NCBI GenBank assembly: GCA_963170055.1
Contig: CAUJGJ010000368.1
Span: 1,717,501 to 1,727,500 of the forward strand
DNA: 10,000 bases
Direction of reading: 5' to 3'
Origin: Halisarca cf. caerulea
Lineage: Eukaryota > Porifera > Demospongiae > Chondrillida > Halisarcidae
Shown: positions 1 to 10,000 of the stretch, in pieces
How positions within the stretch are numbered: position 1 is the first letter of the stretch
Layout of the letters: each line of letters begins with the position of its first letter
Made by a program: the position numbers and the translations under genes
The notes under the pieces: model-generated
What the model saw: the letters and a program-made list of their open reading frames with translations, nothing else
Told to the model about the DNA's origin: nothing
The model's database searches: none

Positions 1-409
1 TTCATAGTATAACTGACAGTGTTTATACTCACACACACTGCAAGGATGTATTCAAACACATCCAACAACAACACAACACACACACATGCACACATGTACA
101 CATGTACACAACACACACACATGCACACATGTACACATGTACATAACACACACACACATGCACACATGCACACATGTACACAACACACACACATGCACAC
201 ATGCACACATGTACACAACACACACATGCACACATGCACACATGTACACAACACACACATGCACACATGCACACACGTACACAACACACACAACACACAC
301 ATGTACACTCTGCACATGTCACGACACACCATCCAGCTACGTACTTCATAAGAATACAAACACAGGTTTAACATGCACGTACACACACTTGTCAACATTG
401 TATGTGTGA
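1..409. repeat. CA/TG-rich tandem array, unit about 33-35 bp
   Basis: From about 63 to 302 the sequence alternates purine and pyrimidine almost perfectly. It is built of ACAC runs broken by ATGCACACATG and ATGTACACAAC blocks. The ATGTACACAAC block recurs near 174, 209 and 242, so the better-kept units are about 33-35 bp; degraded CA-rich sequence continues to about 400. Open frames on both strands here read only as Thr-His or Cys-Val repeats and are not credible proteins. Such alternating sequence can in principle adopt left-handed DNA; that is inference. No gene is seen. Confidence 0.9.
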
Positions 410-876
410 TACACTGCCCACAATTTCCAAGCATCACTTGAGTCAAATGAATAAGGTAAAACACTGACAATTTGCTCCTTGGCACACAGAAGCACATCGC
501 ACCAAACGGTCTAGGCAACTCCCCTTCAACTAGTTGAGGTCAAACTGTGCACAAGCAATGACCTATCAGTATATATCTACTACAACCTTCTCAATGAGTA
601 AGGAGCTCATGCTTACAGACAAAACTGTACAAGGAAGCTAATAAGTCATTGGACAAACCGTTTTATACAAGTTGATATTCTGTAGGAGAAAACATGCCAT
701 CAAGTACACCATGAGATAAGCTTCAAATCCAAGTTGACTACGAAACAAATGAGTTGCTTGAGAGCTTCCCAAAAAGCTATTAAAGGCTGGCATATTTCTA
801 AACCAGTATCTTTATTCAGCTGGACGCATACTTATGGTGCACAGTCTAGGCCCACCAAATGAACAACAATGAAAAA
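410..876. other. Intergenic stretch with no recognisable gene
   Basis: This is unique sequence of mixed composition, without a long open frame, an RNA gene or a repeat array that I can recognise. TATATAT occurs near 569 and an AATAAA on the minus strand near 811-816, but neither has a gene placed to use it. The segment most likely holds upstream regulatory sequence of the plus-strand gene that follows. A short 5' exon of a neighbouring gene cannot be excluded. Confidence 0.6.
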
Positions 877-930
877 ATGGCCGACGTACACGTGATGTCA
901 ATAATCTGATTGGTTCAAACTGCGCGCGTG
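875..930 (+). promoter_or_regulatory. Compact TATA-less promoter-like motif cluster
   Basis: Several well-known promoter elements sit within 55 bp. AAATGGCCG (875-883) resembles a YY1 site. CACGTG at 889-894 is a palindromic E-box. The overlapping TGATGTCA (893-900) is one base from a CRE/ATF site. CTGATTGG (906-913) is an excellent inverted CCAAT (NF-Y) box. GC-rich TGCGCGCGTGAC follows at 921. NF-Y sites usually lie 60-100 bp upstream of transcription starts, which would place the start near 970-1000, where pyrimidine-rich TCTCTCCTTCTG lies. The motifs are seen; their use as a promoter is inferred. The alternative is that part of this stretch is a first coding exon starting at the ATG at 877. 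Confidence 0.5.
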
Positions 931-1002
931 ACTTTGGGGAATTCCCTCCCGTTTTTGCCTGCTGTACCGTCGGACGATTACGTGTGTGTATCTCTCCTTC
1001 TG

Positions 1003-2866
1003 ATGATCAGTTTAATCGCGTTATCAAAGGAGGGAAGAGCGTACATTAGTGCTCAAAGTACACAGGACGAATATGCGCCCGCGTGGAAGCCCTTTGGTGA
1101 AAATATAGAAGCAGTTTGTGGCAGTTTTTGTGGATCTATTTTTGCCGTAATCAATGGAGAGTTGTTTGGAAGTAGGGTCAATCAAAATCTCCTATTAAGC
1201 CCATCCGGTATCGAATGTAGCCTTGCTGTCATCGGAGGTTCTGTAATCGTTGTTAGAGCACGTGACAAGATGCTGGAGAAGTGCATCTTCGACCCGGTGC
1301 AGGGAAAGGTCTTGTCTTCTAAGAAAGAGTTGCCATTGATGAAGAGGTCGGGCAGTCAAGGTGGCTGTACCGTGCTAGTTAGCCCTAGAGATCATGTGTT
1401 GTGTGTTAACCCGAAAGGGGAGACCTTCTTATTGCGAGAAGATGGGGACTCCAGTGAAGGGTGTGTGTGGGTACAGATCTCATCTTCTCCCGAAACTGAG
1501 CCAAAGAGAGGCTTCTTGGGTCGAGCAACGTCCTTCATACAAAGTCTTACTAGAAGAAAAAGGCAAACTTTTGAATGCACTTGTCTTTGTGACAACAGCG
1601 TGTGGCTGTCTTGTCCAAGCAAACCTATTGTGTATCGGCTCCAACTGGGTGACCCGGATGCCCTGCCCACCGGATCCACCTTGCTTGAGTGGAGGGCGTA
1701 CCACATTGAGGACAGGTCCAGGATTGTTAGGATGTGTGGTAGCCCGGATGAGGCAGTATTGTGGGGCTTGGATGAGGAGTTCTGCATGAAGAGGTACACT
1801 TTAGTCCAGTGTGAAGAGGAATGGACCCTCAGATCTGTGGAGATCTCTTTTGGGGAAGATGAACTGAGAGAGAAGGAACTTATGGATGTTTGTGTGGTGT
1901 GCGGGGGAGAGGGGTCACCCCGCCTTGCTCCCACCAGTGGGCATGTCTCGGATGACGATGATTTGGAAGAGTTTGAAGAAGCCCCTGGTTTCTCCAATCT
2001 TGGAAGCCTCAAGTATGTCACTCGATACTGCTGTACTGATGGTGACTGCGACACTTGTGTTGCCATGGAGTCAGCTGAATTAATGCACTTCCAAAACAGC
2101 AGTGTTGAGGTTAGCACTTCCTCTGCAGCAGCCATTTTACAGTCACCACGGAAACGCCAACCAGAACATCCTTTAGGCACACAAAAGAAAAGAAGAAAGT
2201 CTTGTTTGAGTGAGTTATATTGTTGTTCTGATCTAGTGTTTGTATTGTTGTGAGCTGTTGTTGCTTTTTATTGTTATGAGCTGTTGTTGTTTGTATTGTT
2301 TTGAGCTGTTGTTATTTACAATTGCTTAAGTATTTACCTGACCACCTATTATCCGTGCCACAGATAAGCACCATCTTCTGGAGGGTGTGTCACTGCAGAT
2401 TAACACACCCACTGCTGTCAGTGAGGCACGACGTCTATTGTCCACATGCAAGACAAGTGGTTCTATTCCCATTCCAAACTCAAATTATGACTTCAATCTG
2501 GTATGGAACTGTACATTTTAGGTATATTACTGATTACACGATCATGTGTGTATTTGGTATCCTCCAGTCCTCACAAGATTCAAATGATGTGTTCAAGTTT
2601 GCTCTGAATGTGGTGAATGGGGGAGGAGATTATCAGGAGCGGACTGCCCTGCCTCCTATGGCCACACCCCCTGTTAGCATCCATGTTGATGATGGTGAAC
2701 TGTTTCTGACAGCAGTTGAGGAGCTCCCTTTCCCAGTTCAAGTTTGTATGTGATTTTTGGGGAAATTTTAAGCGTAAAATATATTGATTTTGTTTCTGTA
2801 TATATATGTATAGATCGGATGTGGTGTATTTGCTCTATGAAAATATGCATTTTTACTATTTTTTAG
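1003..2866 (+). CDS. Unidentified protein, beta-rich with bipartite basic NLS-like motif (about four exons)
   Basis: Proposed exons are 1003-2209, 2364-2500, 2568-2745 and 2814-2866, with GT-AG junctions and matching phases (1, 0, 1). They give about 524 residues. Residues 1 to about 310 show short alternating hydrophobic strands and Gly-rich turns (ISLIALSKEGRAYIS, then SIFAVINGELFG), like a beta-propeller. An acidic stretch (SDDDDLEEFEE) follows near 316-326, and a bipartite basic cluster (RKRQ, then KKRRK) near 383-399, suggesting a nuclear protein. I do not recognise the family; a distant Fanconi-core-type propeller protein (FANCB/FAAP100) is only a guess. The start is uncertain. The open frame begins just after TGA at 907-909, and its first ATG is 1003. 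An ATG in good context at 877 could join by an intron 897-1010 that restores frame. The last exon is least sure: without the final splice the frame stops at 2753. Confidence 0.7.
2210..2363 (+). repeat. Intron 1 of the plus-strand gene with a 25-26 bp triplicate
   Basis: The intron starts GTGAGT at 2210 and ends CCACAG at 2363. Inside it GAGCTGTTGTTG/A recurs at 2252, 2278 and 2303 as part of a T/G-rich unit of 25-26 bp repeated about three times (about 2235-2318). The frame from the first exon reads only 13 more residues into the intron before a stop, which supports splicing here. Confidence 0.75.
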
Positions 2867-3132
2867 TGATTTTATGGTATATAATGGATGTTCCAGATAT
2901 CAGTGGTGATTTACCCACGACAACTGTGTTCATTGGTTCTAACAACAGATATTACAATTGTAATAATGTTAATCAATTACATATCAAAATAATAAACAAT
3001 TATTGTAATATTGCAAGAAAGCCCATAACCACATTAATGTGTTAATAAGAGGAAAATATAATTATGTACAAGAATAACAAACCAATTTAGTATTAGGAAT
3101 TCCATCTTGACACTCGCACACAAGGTATTGGT
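2867..3132. other. AT-rich spacer between convergent genes
   Basis: This stretch lies between the likely stop of the plus-strand gene (2866) and the stop of the minus-strand GH31 gene (3133-3135). An AATAAA on the plus strand at 2991-2996 is a plausible poly(A) signal for the upstream gene. I find no canonical AATAAA or ATTAAA on the minus strand for the GH31 gene within this spacer. A frame of 50 codons ending at 3045 could be an alternative last exon (acceptor at 2896) but has a poor pyrimidine tract and low-complexity composition. Confidence 0.6.
2991..2996 (+). terminator. Candidate poly(A) signal AATAAA of the plus-strand gene
   Basis: A canonical AATAAA hexamer lies about 125 bp after the predicted stop, in AT-rich sequence with T/G-containing sequence downstream. 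Only the hexamer is seen; its use is inferred. Confidence 0.45.

Positions 3133-10000
<6,868 letters not shown>

Noticed and set aside
19..409. Thr/His and Cys/Val open frames at the left edge
   Set aside because: They are translations of CA/TG repeat DNA with no protein-like composition.
907..909. TGA as a selenocysteine or readthrough codon joining ATG 877 to the long frame
   Set aside because: No selenoprotein context is apparent, and an intron or a downstream start explains the frame more simply.
910..912. TTG as start codon of the plus-strand gene
   Set aside because: It is only the first codon after a stop; a non-ATG start without context is unlikely in an animal gene.
1392..2180. 262-codon open frame on the minus strand
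   Set aside because: It lies antisense to the first exon of the plus-strand gene, whose frame is longer, has matching splice sites and better protein character; the reverse frame is a shadow.
2806..3045. Separate small plus-strand gene of 79 codons
   Set aside because: It is AT-rich and low in complexity, contains an AATAAA, and is better explained as the 3' part or UTR of the upstream gene.

Overview
This window is animal nuclear DNA, not bacterial or viral. It carries intron-bearing genes with GT-AG junctions whose phases match, no operon signals, and many simple and tandem repeats. A two-trefoil GH31 alpha-glucosidase with short introns fits a compact invertebrate genome. A sponge or another marine invertebrate is my guess; the sequence does not settle the phylum.

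Layout. Positions 1-409 are a purine-pyrimidine alternating CA/TG-rich tandem array. Positions 410-1002 hold no recognisable gene but end in a dense cluster of promoter-like motifs. A plus-strand gene of about four exons (about 1003-2866) encodes an unrecognised protein. It has a beta-rich N-terminal half, an acidic loop and a bipartite basic (nuclear-localisation-like) cluster. A short AT-rich spacer (2867-3132) separates the stops of two convergent genes.

The rest (3133-10000, minus strand) is one large gene seen from its 3' end. It contains 23 exons, of which the most 5' is cut by the window edge. Spliced by eye, the exons give 897 uninterrupted codons plus a stop. In order they encode the end of one trefoil (P-type) domain, a complete second trefoil domain, the GH31 N-terminal beta-sandwich, the (beta/alpha)8 catalytic barrel with both catalytic aspartates, and the C-terminal beta domains. 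This is a secreted or lysosomal alpha-glucosidase of the acid-maltase/maltase-glucoamylase/sucrase-isomaltase type. The signal peptide, any membrane anchor and any further upstream modules lie beyond the window.

The striking feature is the introns. Short introns (44-75 bp) are mostly plain, while nearly every longer one is filled by its own, different tandem repeat: (CA)n, (GACA)n, poly-G, and arrays with units of about 15, 19, 21, 24, 41, 45 and 62 bp. Several arrays or homopolymers abut splice sites and supply the splice signal itself. Most long open frames in the window are products of these repeats and are not genes. I found no new biological system; the interest lies in repeat-built introns, the tandem trefoils, the unidentified nuclear-type protein and its promoter/start region.
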